Below, piece after piece: positions 25,514 through 36,686 of a stretch of DNA of 64,000 bases; the stretch's first letter is position 1; every line of letters begins with the position of its first letter. Location: assembly GCF_005239225.2 (NCBI RefSeq), contig NC_133286.1, positions 18,676,572 to 18,740,571 on the forward strand, written 5' to 3'. A model generated the notes under the pieces. It did no database searches, had not been told where the DNA came from, and worked only from the letters and a program-made list of their open reading frames with translations. The position numbers and the translations under genes are program-made. Source of the DNA: Populus alba. Taxonomy: Eukaryota > Streptophyta > Magnoliopsida > Malpighiales > Salicaceae.

Positions 25514-26726
25514 TGGGTGATGGCCGCCCGTCTCCCTCCCAATGATTTTTTTAAAAAAACCCTTGGTTTGATGAATTTCTTAAAAATAAACTTGTTAGCT
25601 ATTTTGATATAAAATGATCCTGTGAGAATTAATGAGTTATTTATTATCTTTTAATATGCAATTTCGAACAATACATAGATTTTGAAATGCAAATGAATGC
25701 AGGTTTTTATCATTTCACCAATACTGGGTCCGCGAAATAGTTGTCAGCAGTATTTAGCCAGCTAGAGATTAATTCCTCGTTGAAAAAAATACAAAAATTA
25801 TATATATATAATATAATATATACCACTAGCAACGTGGATCCAAAAACAGTTCTAGCAGGTGATCTAAGAAGAAATCTATAAAAATAATATTTTACAGCCA
25901 TGATAACAAAAAGTAAAACCTGGTTGTCCACTTGTCTGTAAATTTCTCAATTCACAGAAACTAGCCGCTTCTTGTCATTTTAGGGATCCCGAAAGCCAAA
26001 TCTCTCACATAGAAAAGAAAAGAAGGAGAAACCCGTAAATGGCCAAAGATAGAGAGGTAACAGAAATAGACCTTTCTTGCGTTGACAAGAGGGCATCTTC
26101 AAAAATATTTTATGTCCATTTGTGGGCTTTATATATGAACTAGGACAGAGCTGGTTATAATCATTCCATGCCGAGATTGACCCCTTGAAGACGCAAGTGA
26201 GAGAACATCTTCTGAGACTCTCTCTGTTCTGGTTCCTTGATTTGCCCTCTTCCACCACCCTCTTCATCCCTCCCCCAATTCTTGAGATATACTCCAGTTA
26301 TGTCTAATACTTTATCTTGAATCATCTTTCTGTTTCACTTTGCTGTCAAAACAATTTCTTGCTGTTTGTTTTCCTTTAATTTGCACGACCACTTCTTCTC
26401 TTTGTTTAGTAGATATGAGTAACTCAATGATGCCAAGGATGAAGGTCATGGTTTATTTGGTTTATGATAGAGGTTAACCTGAATCCACCATACATCTGAT
26501 TAACATATGATCAAAGCATTCTTTCTCATTTTCTTCTTAATTAAGTAGAGACTCCATACCCATCTCACCAATTATTTTACCTTGTTTTCAATTATAAGGA
26601 TTAAGGAGGTGGTATGCGTTGCTAAGTCCAGCAATATCTATCAATACTTTTTCTTTAGGTATATTTAATTAGTTCTTGCTGCACAAATCTAGTGTATTTT
26701 GTGTCATCATAAACAAGTATCTTTAT

Positions 26727-27230
26727 ATGGATGTGAACAAGGGCAAAGGAAAGTTCAAAGGTAATCTGATCATCAAGACATGGGAGAGATGCATATCGTT
26801 TGGCAGGGGAAGCAAGAGAACGTCAAGACTGGAACGTTCTTTAACATCAAAGAGCAAATCATGCCCGCATATTGAAGTTTCACTTGAAGACGACCATGAT
26901 CAAAAACATTCCAGGAAATCACGTGTAGCTCCTGAAGGTTGCTTCTCAGTCTACGTTGGACCCCAGAAACAAAGGTTTGTGATCAAGACAGAGTATGCAA
27001 ACCACCCGCTATTCAAGATTCTGCTTGAAGAAGCAGAGTCCGAGTATGGTTACAGCCCTGAAGGCCCTCTAACACTACCCTGCAATGTTGATGTCTTCTA
27101 CAAGGTGTTGATGGCTATGGAGGACACTGGTATTGATAACAAGATTCATCGCGGATGTAGCTTTGCCAAGAATTATGGATCTTATCACCTTCTTAGCCCA
27201 TCGAGGATGATTGTTTTGAATCAGTTTTAA
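26727..27230 (+). CDS. SAUR-family auxin-responsive protein
   Basis: A single-exon gene for 167 residues. The SAUR domain spans about residues 64-131: RVAPEGCFSVYVG, RFVIKTEYANHPLFKILLEE, AESEYGYSPEGPLTLPC and VDVFYKVL are its hallmark blocks. Many SAURs inhibit PP2C.D phosphatases, so activating plasma-membrane H+-ATPases and promoting cell expansion (family knowledge). The basic N-terminal extension of about 60 residues and the C-terminal tail put it with the longer SAURs rather than the 90-residue class. I chose the ATG at 26727 because the earlier part of the open frame lacks an ATG and resembles leader sequence. A stress- or auxin-regulated promoter cannot be read with confidence from the flank. 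Confidence 0.93.
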   Translation: MDVNKGKGKFKGNLIIKTWERCISFGRGSKRTSRLERSLTSKSKSCPHIEVSLEDDHDQKHSRKSRVAPEGCFSVYVGPQKQRFVIKTEYANHPLFKILLEEAESEYGYSPEGPLTLPCNVDVFYKVLMAMEDTGIDNKIHRGCSFAKNYGSYHLLSPSRMIVLNQF

Positions 27231-30200
27231 ATTAAGTCTATGTAGAATCGTGTTCTTGTTTCGATAATTAGAGCTTGTCAGGTTTGTGTGGTAAGGTGAG
27301 CTGTGGGTTTAAGCCTTTAAGGTTGTGTAAGTTATGTCTTATCCTATGTTTAATCATGTACTACTACTGTACAAGATAAGCAGAGGACTGGAAAAGTATA
27401 TCCAGGCCATCTATGTAAGATTTACTTCTGTTATGTGAATTCCTGTTTAATTACGCGGTCTAATATTGCTGTCTTATCATGTTCCTACTTTTGTTTTTAT
27501 TTTGATATGCGAAATATAAACCCCAACATTAAATCATTATATTTCATCAATCATATATATAAGATTCAACCTAGCTTAAATTCAGGATAACAATTTGGGT
27601 AGATTAATCAATTTTTTCTAAAAAATTAAAATAAAACACTCTAAAATAATATTTTTTTATTAAGAACATCTTTGTTATTCACTTGTCTAATCTAAGTTGA
27701 CGGGTTATCAGTTTAATTTGTCTGTTTTATAACTACAAGAAATGTATTTTAAAATTAAAAAAAAAATAAAGAATAAAAGAAAACTGATTAGACAAACAAG
27801 GTATACAGAAGTGAAGTATGTGATCTAATTGGTTTTGACTTAGGAAAAATGAAGGTGGTGGAGGGAGTTGTCAGTATGAATCCTCCTTTCCGCAAACGAT
27901 TCAGCTATGAATAGGCAAAACATGAGAATGTATTTTAGTTGAAAATGTACGTCTTATGCCAAGGCAGGGTAGTTGCAAACGGTATCAATTTGTTTTTATA
28001 TTTTAAAAATATATATGTTTTTTTAAATTAATATTTTTTTATGTTTTTTTGTTCATTTTGATGCGCTAATTTTAAAAATAAAAAATATTTTAATATATTT
28101 TTAAATAAAAAATATTTTTTAAAAATAATTATAATTATACTTCTAAAACATGCCGATATTTTTGTCCAGTTTCCTCTGTGGGTTCGCTCAAGGGACAAAT
28201 ATCAGACTAATATTAATTAATAAAGTTTTAGAATCTCCGCCCATCTGACCACAAACTAAAATAAAATATTTTTCGTTTCTTAAATCGATAATGAAGGGGA
28301 AAAAAATAGAGGTATCAATCATAGTCAAGAAAGAAGAGATGCACATTACAATTTATAAGAGGATTAATCTAGCTATAACATGCATGTATAGATTGTTTAC
28401 GTGTTTAATAAACATTATTTTTTAAAATATTTTTTATTTTAAAATAAGATATTTTTTTAATTTTTATCAGTTAATACATTACAATAATCAGTTGAAACCT
28501 CAGAAAAAAAATTTAAAATCAAAACTAGCTTTGAACCGCAATTATAAATAATATAGTAATAAACGAGTTGATTTTACCCCCTGTTTACGTCTTCAGCACA
28601 GTTCAAATCATGAGATTGACTTCTTCTTAGGTAAAATAAAATTGACTTGATTCCTATCCTAAGCTCTGCTATGTCCAAAATGTATTTTGAGAATAATTAG
28701 TTGTGTTGGAGTAATCAATAAGGCCACGTCTTGCTTGTATTCTATTAATTATACTCGAAATCACAAGCTTTGGTCGGTTTTTAAAAACATATAATACGTG
28801 GCCCCTCGTGGTGTTATTAACATAAACGGTCATGCACTCCCTCTACAGCATTGTCAATCCTAGCTTCTCTTCCGAATTTCGGAACTTGATCGATTTTTTA
28901 TTTGTTTATCGGTTGTTGTTGTATTAAAGACAGCTTTATTTTGGAAATATAGATTATAATATGTTTTCTCTATTTTTCTTATTTTAAAAAGTATTTATGT
29001 GACTAATATTTTATTACTAAATAAAAAAATGAGCAATTATGATCAGCCAGGGACCCTTTCTTGCACCGGGCTTCCAGCCAAGGGCATTTCAAATGTCACA
29101 CCACCATCCAAGTTGACTATATGCATCCAATTTTAATTATTTATTCATTTGTTATTATTGTATGCAGTGTGGCCTTGAGGTCTTTTTTTTTTCTAAGTTT
29201 TAACAATCTGGATATTTTTATGCACATTTTAATATATTGAGTCGTATATTCACACAAAATCTCTCCCTTAATGGTTATGACAATTTATTCACACATGATG
29301 GGGGGAAAAGTCGAACCAAAAGTCAACCGAGCTCATAAATAGAAGAAAGCTTGCCCAACTCTCTTATATCTTATGAAAGTTTTCTCGACCAAGTGAACCT
29401 TGCACCTAGATCAATTTTTTTCTTTCCAATAAACAATTTGTATTATTTTAGACTAATATTTTTATAGATGATTATCAATAAAAATGAATATGTATCGAGT
29501 CTCCGTCGTTATTTTTATTAGTAGTTATCTATTTTTTATTTTTATTATCTTTATGACTGATGATTTTTGTACAAGCATCAATCCATTATCAATAATAAAC
29601 TTAGTACACCTAATAATAACTTAAATTTCTAGAAAGGTAAATATTTCTAGTCATTTTTTTTCTTCACCAGTTAAGTTTATGTGACATAAGGTATTATAAA
29701 TACTATAAATCACCATGTAAGAAGGAAGGTAGAGTCAAGCTCTCTTATTTATTTAACATACATCATTGTTCTCTCTACCACACGCTATCTTTTCACACAT
29801 ACATTTCACTTCTCCTGTATTTATTAATTTAAACATCATATAATCATTTATTCTAATTAATTAATAAAAACTTATTTTATTGGTAAGTCACCAAACCAGA
29901 ATGCAATCATAGAAAACCATATCTAGTACAAGACGGCGATGTGTAAGTAAATTTTATTATTTATGCCAGCAACGTAAACATTCCTAGGATCAATATTGGG
30001 TTAATAGAGGATTAATGTTACTGTTTTAAAATATTTACCGTATATGACAAGATGAGCATGCGAAAACTTATTTTAAATTAATATAGCCGTATTCTAAATA
30101 GAAATATTTGGCTAGAAGTTTCAATATACTTCAACAAAATAGAAATAGTTGGGCAACTAGACATCAACAGTTTCCATTTTTAAATAACTCCGACAATTAA

Positions 30201-33200
30201 ATTATCATTCAGACAACATCATACTTGGGGTGCTGCCCTGCCCAATTTATATTTTCCTTCCCTGACGAAATCAATGTCCCATTTGTAGTCGTTGGTCGTA
30301 GGTTTTGCTTATGTACATACATGCAAACAAGAAGTACGAATACATTAAGATACTCTTGATAATAAATTAAAGCCCAGCTGCCCCCCCTCTCCCTCCCTTT
30401 AGCCATCACACCTTCCAATCCTAGCTAATCTCAGCTACCGTTGGCAGGGATTTAATATTTGGATCCATGTCTTTGTTTATTTGTGAAATGCAACAAGTTC
30501 CTCACGAATAATTCAAATTAAAGATTTTAAAGAATTTTATTTGTTGTTTGTATAATTAAAAAGATCAATTATTATCTGAAAGACAATCGGTTGATGTTAA
30601 CAAGAACTCTTTCAAATGTCAAGTTGCAATTCTATAATTTTCTTTTTATTCAATAATAACAATCTATTTGAAATTTGTTTAGTATTACATCATCAATATC
30701 GTTGCCAAATATTTTTGGCAAATATGTGGATCACTACAATAGTACGTGTACAAAATGTACTCTTTCTATTTCACCATCAAAATGTACTTTTCGTAGGATA
30801 CAGAGTTTATCTGAATGACAGGATATATAATTTTCCATATTTTACTACCTAAATAAAAGTCTTGGTGCCGCCACAAAATTTGTTGAAGAAATAAACTCCA
30901 GGTGGAATACCTGGAAATGTCCATATTCGTGCACAATAGGCTCTCCAAAAGGTACATGTAATAAGTCGTATCCTTGAAGATGCATCTATCAGAGTAGAGG
31001 AATGTTCTCATGCTATATATATAACAAACTAAAATCATTGTATTCTAGCCGATGTGGGATTATGAAGCATCGTTATACCCTCCTGAGAAAAGGGTTAGGA
31101 TAGGGCAACATGACTGACGTTCTACATATAACGCTAATAATGATATATATATATATATTCACACATCGTAACCATCCTAAGAGATATTGTCCCAACTGAT
31201 ATCTATTCAACCACGTGGTAAATTTTATTATTGAAAAGTTATTTCTTGAAGAGAAAATAGATCCTTGTGATAAATAAGCAATTAAAATTCTCATCTTTTA
31301 ACCGATATAAAATAATGACAGCGTCACCTCCCTTTATTTTTTTTTATTTTACAGAAAAAATATTTTTTTAATTTTATCATTTTATTAATTATAGATTGTG
31401 AAACTTGATCCGTGACAATTCAAAACCGCATTGTAAATTAGGTTCCACAATGGTGAAACAGAAACAATTTAATCATGGTACCCACAATATCATAATAACC
31501 ATTAAACACATTCAAAAATCCACTTAGCCTCTAAGCTCAATAAAATAGTAATAAATAAATAAATAAACTACGTTTCGATATTGGACAGATGCCTTAACTC
31601 GATCAAATACCTAGTCATCTTTGAGCCACTAAAGCCACCAAACGTAGATACGCAATAGTCCCCAAGCTTGCATTCTTGTTTTTGACCAAAGGGCCTTTGC
31701 CGGTGGCTCCGTTTTGACAAATCAGTTTCCATAGAAAGTTGGAATATTGCCCATTTTTCCAAATTTTCAATATTCAAAATACTAGGACAAAAAATCATGA
31801 AAATGAAAAACATAATTACAGTTATGCTTTTACTTATTTGTTTTTTTCTTTTCCCCAAAAACATGTCTTATTAAAACCTTGGGTTATGATGTGGGATTAA
31901 AAGGGTTTAATTGTGAAAAAAATAATTCAAGAACCAAATTTTAAAAAAATTGCCACCCAAGAACAAAAAAGTTGTTTCATTGTGAGTAAAACAAAGAGTT
32001 AATTTAGCTTTACATATAATATAATATATAATGTACGTGGCTGTAATCGATCGATGCGACACCATTAGCAATTGTCTCTTTCTTTTTTCCTGATTAATAA
32101 TACACCATTAGTAATTGTCGCTGACTAGAAATAAGCAAATTGCTTTATTTCTAGTATCGTGCATGAGATTTTCTATCCCCTTTAGAAACTTATGCAACAA
32201 AAGTTAATCACGGAGTATATTCATTGAATTGATGGAGCATCATTAACCTTTTTCATCTCATGACTTGTTCCTGGAAACATCATAGGAGAGAATTGGTACA
32301 TCTTCTTTTATTTTTTAATATGAGTATCTGAATTAATTTATATATACTTTAATTAATTTTATGAGTCTAAAATTAATAATTATATAAGTTTTTAGTTGCT
32401 TTAAAATTTATGAAATTTAAATTAATAATTTATATAAAAAAATAAATTTATAATCTAACTAATTTAAGTAGGCCATTAAAATTTAAATGATGTAATTTTT
32501 TATTAATTCGCATCGTGGAGTGATAATCATTCCAGGACCAATTTGATTTACACGTCAATATTGACTCGGTCACCCATCCAGTCACTTCGAATCTTCTTCC
32601 CTCGAACACTCGAGAATTATCGGTACCAAGACAAGTACATAGATCCATTTCCAGCATTAAGCATGTTGACTTTCTAAGATCACATGTCTTCAGATCTTAT
32701 AATGCATGAAGACGCTGTCTGCAAGAAATTAATCTCAACTTAATCGACCCTCCAAGGTTTTTTTGCTATATGCACCCGGTAACATTCTCTTATCTAAGAA
32801 AAAAAAACGGTAGCATTTATTTCTTTTCTTTTTCTAGATGCAAACCCGTACCCCCCCCTCCCCCACTCTTTTTATCTATAAATTATGAAAACAATTGAAA
32901 CTAAATGGATATATCTTTGTATTTTATATTCTGAATTCATTCAAAATTAGACTAGGAATAGATTTATTTTATGTTTATATCTTTATTTCTCTAACCAAAT
33001 ACAAATATATACCTTTTATACTGAGATATTAACCAAGCATAACTTATTTAACTAATATTTAAGAAATTGCTTAAAAACCACCTATGTATAACAAATGATT
33101 TCTTCTAAATCTTAGAAGGAGTATCTCAATTCATAAGTATCACACAAGTACGTAGGTGTTGCAATTACTTTGATTACATAATTAGTTTGTTATTTGATCC

Positions 33201-33822
33201 CGCTATGCTACAAGGAGATCCAAGTTTTTTAAAACATAAAAAAAGTATGCATGTCTCAAGAAATTTATTGGCATTGTTACTGAAAATATAATAGTTTTGT
33301 TATAAAAACAAATATCGTGATAATTTTTTGTATTGATACATCTCTTATTTATCTTAATTAGTCAATACAATATTTTTAATTGAAATAATTGTTTATATTT
33401 TAAAAAATTATGATTACTAAAGCAAGTTAACAAACAATCTCGTAATAGCATATTCATATTTTGTATGATTGAAAACTAAAATAATTATAAATATAATAAA
33501 ATCATGTTCCATATCTATTTAAGAATTTTAATTAAAAAAAATAATTTTGATTTAAAAAATTTATTATTAGTGTTATTATTTTTTCAAAAAAATTATTAAA
33601 ATTCTAATAATATTTTTAATAATATTTAAAAATTATGTCAAAATAAAAAAATAAATGAATGTAGTAAAAAACAATTTCGAGTGTCGGGAAAAAACAAAGA
33701 AAAAAAAATACAGAAAAGAGCCAAGCTCACCGGTAGCAGGTCGCGCACCTGGCCTAACTTTATCTTTTTGGAAGGAAAAAAATGGCACAGGGGACAAATT
33801 GTCTGTTACAATTTAGCAAATA
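27231..33822. other. Long AT-rich intergenic DNA
   Basis: No gene is recognised over about 6.6 kb. The first 200 bases are probably the SAUR 3' UTR. AT-rich hairpin repeats of the recurring family lie at about 27990-28150. A stretch at 31040-31310 begins AGCCGATGTGGGATTATG and contains AAGAGATATTGTCC, wording common in plant LTR or MITE flanks, but no complete element could be delimited. A (TA)n run lies near 31143-31159. Confidence 0.5.
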
Positions 33823-35661
33823 CGAGATGACATGCCCGCGCCCTGCTGCGGGCTTATAAAATAAATATACTTGATAATGTTATAACTGTGAATCAGCGCT
33901 AGATAAGTAACAAAAATTAAAGGTATGCTGGAGCAAATATTTTATGACAGGAAAAAAAATTGTATTGGTGATCATAAATTTAGAGACTGAACAAAATGAT
34001 TTGTAGCAATCTATAGTGTTTTGTGAGGGAAAATACAGTGTTTTCGCTACATGATTTAGCTTTTTTAGTTAATAAAAAGAAAAAAAATTACGAAGGTAAA
34101 TTCTCTAACAACTTAATATTAAAAAAAAAAAACAACAAAGATAATTTTGGAATGAAAAAAACCCATGAGAAAAAACATTGTAGCAATTGACCATGTTTTG
34201 TGAGGAAAATTATAGCGCTTTTCCCAATAAAATAAAATAAAAAACCATTTAGAGAAATATTGTAGCAATCCATGGTGTTTTGTGAGAAAAATTACAACGC
34301 TTTTCTCATATGATTTAGCTTTATTGTAATTATAATTTTTAACCAACTCAATATTAAAAAAAATCAACAAAGATAATTTTGGAAAAAATCATAAAAAAAT
34401 TACATGGGAAAACACTGCAACAATTCACAGTGTTTTAAAGAAAAAAAATTAAAAAGCTAAATTCTTAATTAGCTCAATATTTTAAAAAAAAAATCGACAG
34501 ATACAATTTTAGAAAAAACAAATAACAAAACAACCAAAAAAAGAAAAAAAAAACATGCTGGAAACACTGTAGCAATTCATAGTATTTTGTGATGAAAGCT
34601 ACAGTGCTTCCCCAAATGATTTAACCTTATTTGTAATGACTTATAATTGTAATTCACAAATAACTCAATATTCAAAAAAATAAAATTAAAAAGGATAATT
34701 TGAAAAAAAATTATAACAAAAAAAACCATGCGGAGAGACACTTTAGCAATCCACAATGTTTTATGAGCAAAGCTACAATGTCTTCCCCACATGATTAAGC
34801 TTTATTACAAAGTTAAATTCTAACCAATTCAATATTAAAATAAATAAAATCGATGAAGATAATCTTGGAAAAAAATATTACAAAAAAAGAAAACACAAAA
34901 AAAACTGGAAAAAAACCATGTGAGGAAAAACTGTATCAATCCATAGTGTTTTGTGAGGAAAAACTTGTATTTACTTGTAATTGCAATTCTTAACCAGTTT
35001 AATATTTAAAAAATAAAATTAACAAAGATAATTTTAAGAAAAAACATAACAAAAACAGGAAAAAACCATGTGGGGAAAAATACTGTAGCAATCAACAGTA
35101 ATTTTCGAGGAAAGTTACAGTGCTTTCCTCACATGTTGTAACCGTAATTTTTAACCAGCTTCATATTAAAAAATAAAATAAAAAAAAAAATTTTAGAGAA
35201 AATCATAAAAAAAAACCATGCGGAGAAATATTGTAGCAATCAACAATGTTTTAAAGAAAAAAATACAAAATTAAACTCTCAATCAGCTCAATATTAAAAA
35301 AATAAAGAAATATAATTTTGAAAAATAAAAAAATAAAATAAAAAAACCATGTGGAAAAACATCGCAGCAATCCACAGTATTTTAAATAAAAAAATTACAA
35401 AACAAAAATTTTAACCAGGTCAATATTTAAAAAGTAAAATCAACAAAAATAATTTTGGATAAAATAAAGAAAAAAGAAATGAAAAGAAAAAAGAAAAAAT
35501 AGGAAAGTTGAAAAAAAAGTAAATTTGAAAAAATAAGAAAAAAAACAAAAAAAAAAGGAAAAGTTAAAAATAAAAAAAAGAGAGGAAAACACTGTGGATT
35601 ACTGTTGTAATCCACAGTGCTTTGTGTGTGAGGGAACAGTGATTCCCCCACACCATTTAGA
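33823..35661 (-). mobile_element. Helitron-like element A, non-autonomous, filled with a tandem array
   Basis: The 3' end on the minus strand has the hairpin CCCGCA-GCAGGG-CGCGGG (33835-33852), then 8 nt, then CTCG followed by T, one base off the canonical CTAG-T. The 5' end begins TCTAAATGGTGTGGGG (plus coordinate 35661) preceded by A, which fits A/T insertion. The spacing matches elements B and C exactly. No Rep/helicase coding is present. The interior is a degenerate tandem array (see 33990-35620). Several minus-strand frames here are translations of the array and not genes. Confidence 0.72.
33990..35620. repeat. Degenerate tandem array, about 11 units
   Basis: The core TGTAGCAATCCACAGTGTTTT recurs in variant form near 34005, 34180, 34260, 34417, 34568, 34742, 34930, 35083, 35230, 35362 and 35596. 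Spacing is roughly 80-230 bp. Each core is usually followed by GTGAGGAAA, then an AT-rich segment with CTCAATATTAAAAAA and AATTTTGGAAAA. The last unit is a perfect 13-bp-arm palindrome (35590-35602 and 35607-35619). The core resembles the hairpin at the element's own 5' end. Confidence 0.8.
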
Positions 35662-35670
35662 TATTGTTAA

Positions 35671-36686
35671 CTAGTTAAATGACCCGCGCGATGCCGCGGG
35701 TTAATTTTTTTGTATAAAAAATATCAAGAAAAACCTAAGATCTAAAAATTTTAGATTTTTCTGCAAAGCTATATTCAAGAATCTTGAGTTTTGCTATAAC
35801 ATCTAACCCAAAAGTAATATTAATAATAACATTAAACTTGCATGACCCAATATGTTTAGCTATAATACCAGACCTAATAGCCTTGGATGCAGGTCTGGCT
35901 ACAAGGTTGTATCATAAAAGTATGATAACTAAATAAATAAATAAAAATCAATAGAAAGAAAAAAAACTAATGAAGAAAAAGAAAAAAAAATCTAAATTAA
36001 CTAGGTTAACCCTTGAAACCAGGTTAACCCGTCAAACCTTGGATTCATGTCGTGAAAGTTTGATAACTAAATATATAAAAAAAATTGACGGGTTATCCCA
36101 GAATTAACTGGGCTAACCCGTCAAACCAGGTTACTTGTCAAACCCAGGATCCGTGCCATGAAAGTTTGATAACTAAATAGAAAAAAAAATTGAAAATTAA
36201 CAACCTAAATTAAATGAAAAAAATTAATTAAAAAAGAAAAAAAAACATAAGACATAAACCTGTTACTAGTGAGGAAAAAAAAATGAAGAAACTGAGTTAA
36301 CCCGTCAAACCTGGGATTCACGTCATGAAAGTTTGATAACTAAATAGAAAAAAAAAATCGACAGTTTAAACAAAAAAAATTAATAAACTAAACTAAAAAA
36401 AAATTGATTAAAAAAAAATTCGGGTTAACTCGCAAATCAGGTTAACCTGTCAAACCCGAGATCTGTGTCATGAAAGTCTGATAATTAAATAAATTTTTTT
36501 TTCACATTAACAAATTAAATTAAACAAAAAAAAATTCATTAAAAGCAAAAAAAAACACAAAGAAAAAAGAAAAAAACAACCCATAAAGGAAAAAAAAAAA
36601 AAGAAAAGAGAAAAACAAAAAAAGAGAGAAGCTTTCAATAATTGATACGTGAGGAAAGCTACAGTGCTTTCCCCACACATTTTAGA
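35671..36686 (-). mobile_element. Helitron-like element B, non-autonomous
   Basis: The minus-strand 3' end shows the hairpin CCCGCG-GCATCG-CGCGGG (35683-35700), 8 nt, then CTAG followed by T (35671-35674), a textbook Helitron terminus. The 5' end is taken as TCTAAAATGTGTGGGGAAAG (plus coordinate 36686), which opens with a GTGGGGAAAGC/GCTTTCCTCAC hairpin; the base before TC is T rather than A, so that edge is less certain. The interior holds about five copies of CATGAAAGTTTGATAACTAA at about 105-170 bp spacing. No coding capacity is seen. The body is homologous to 46850-48170. Confidence 0.75.

Larger units (their letters stand above)
20546..26726. other. Long AT-rich intergenic DNA
   Basis: No gene is recognised over about 6 kb. 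Homopolymers and self-complementary AT blocks dominate. It contains a MITE-like element at 22101-22281, an (AT)n run near 24471-24503, and a possible small hAT-type MITE at about 25318-25513. A near-palindrome with tandem ACGT cores (GTGACGTACGTC, about 21963-21974) has no gene near it. The last 400-600 bp may hold the SAUR promoter and 5' UTR. Confidence 0.55.

Noticed and set aside
31040..31310. Possible solo LTR or MITE with GATGTGGGA and AGATATTGTCC phrases
   Set aside because: No matching ends or target duplication could be set, so it is only noted as repeat-like intergenic DNA.
33990..35620. Regularly spaced repeats that might suggest a CRISPR-like array
   Set aside because: Repeats are degenerate, spacing is irregular and long, the spacers are themselves alike, and the context is a plant Helitron.
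34088..35651. Several minus-strand open frames rich in F, L and I
   Set aside because: They are translations of the AT-rich tandem array and poly-A runs, with no family resemblance.
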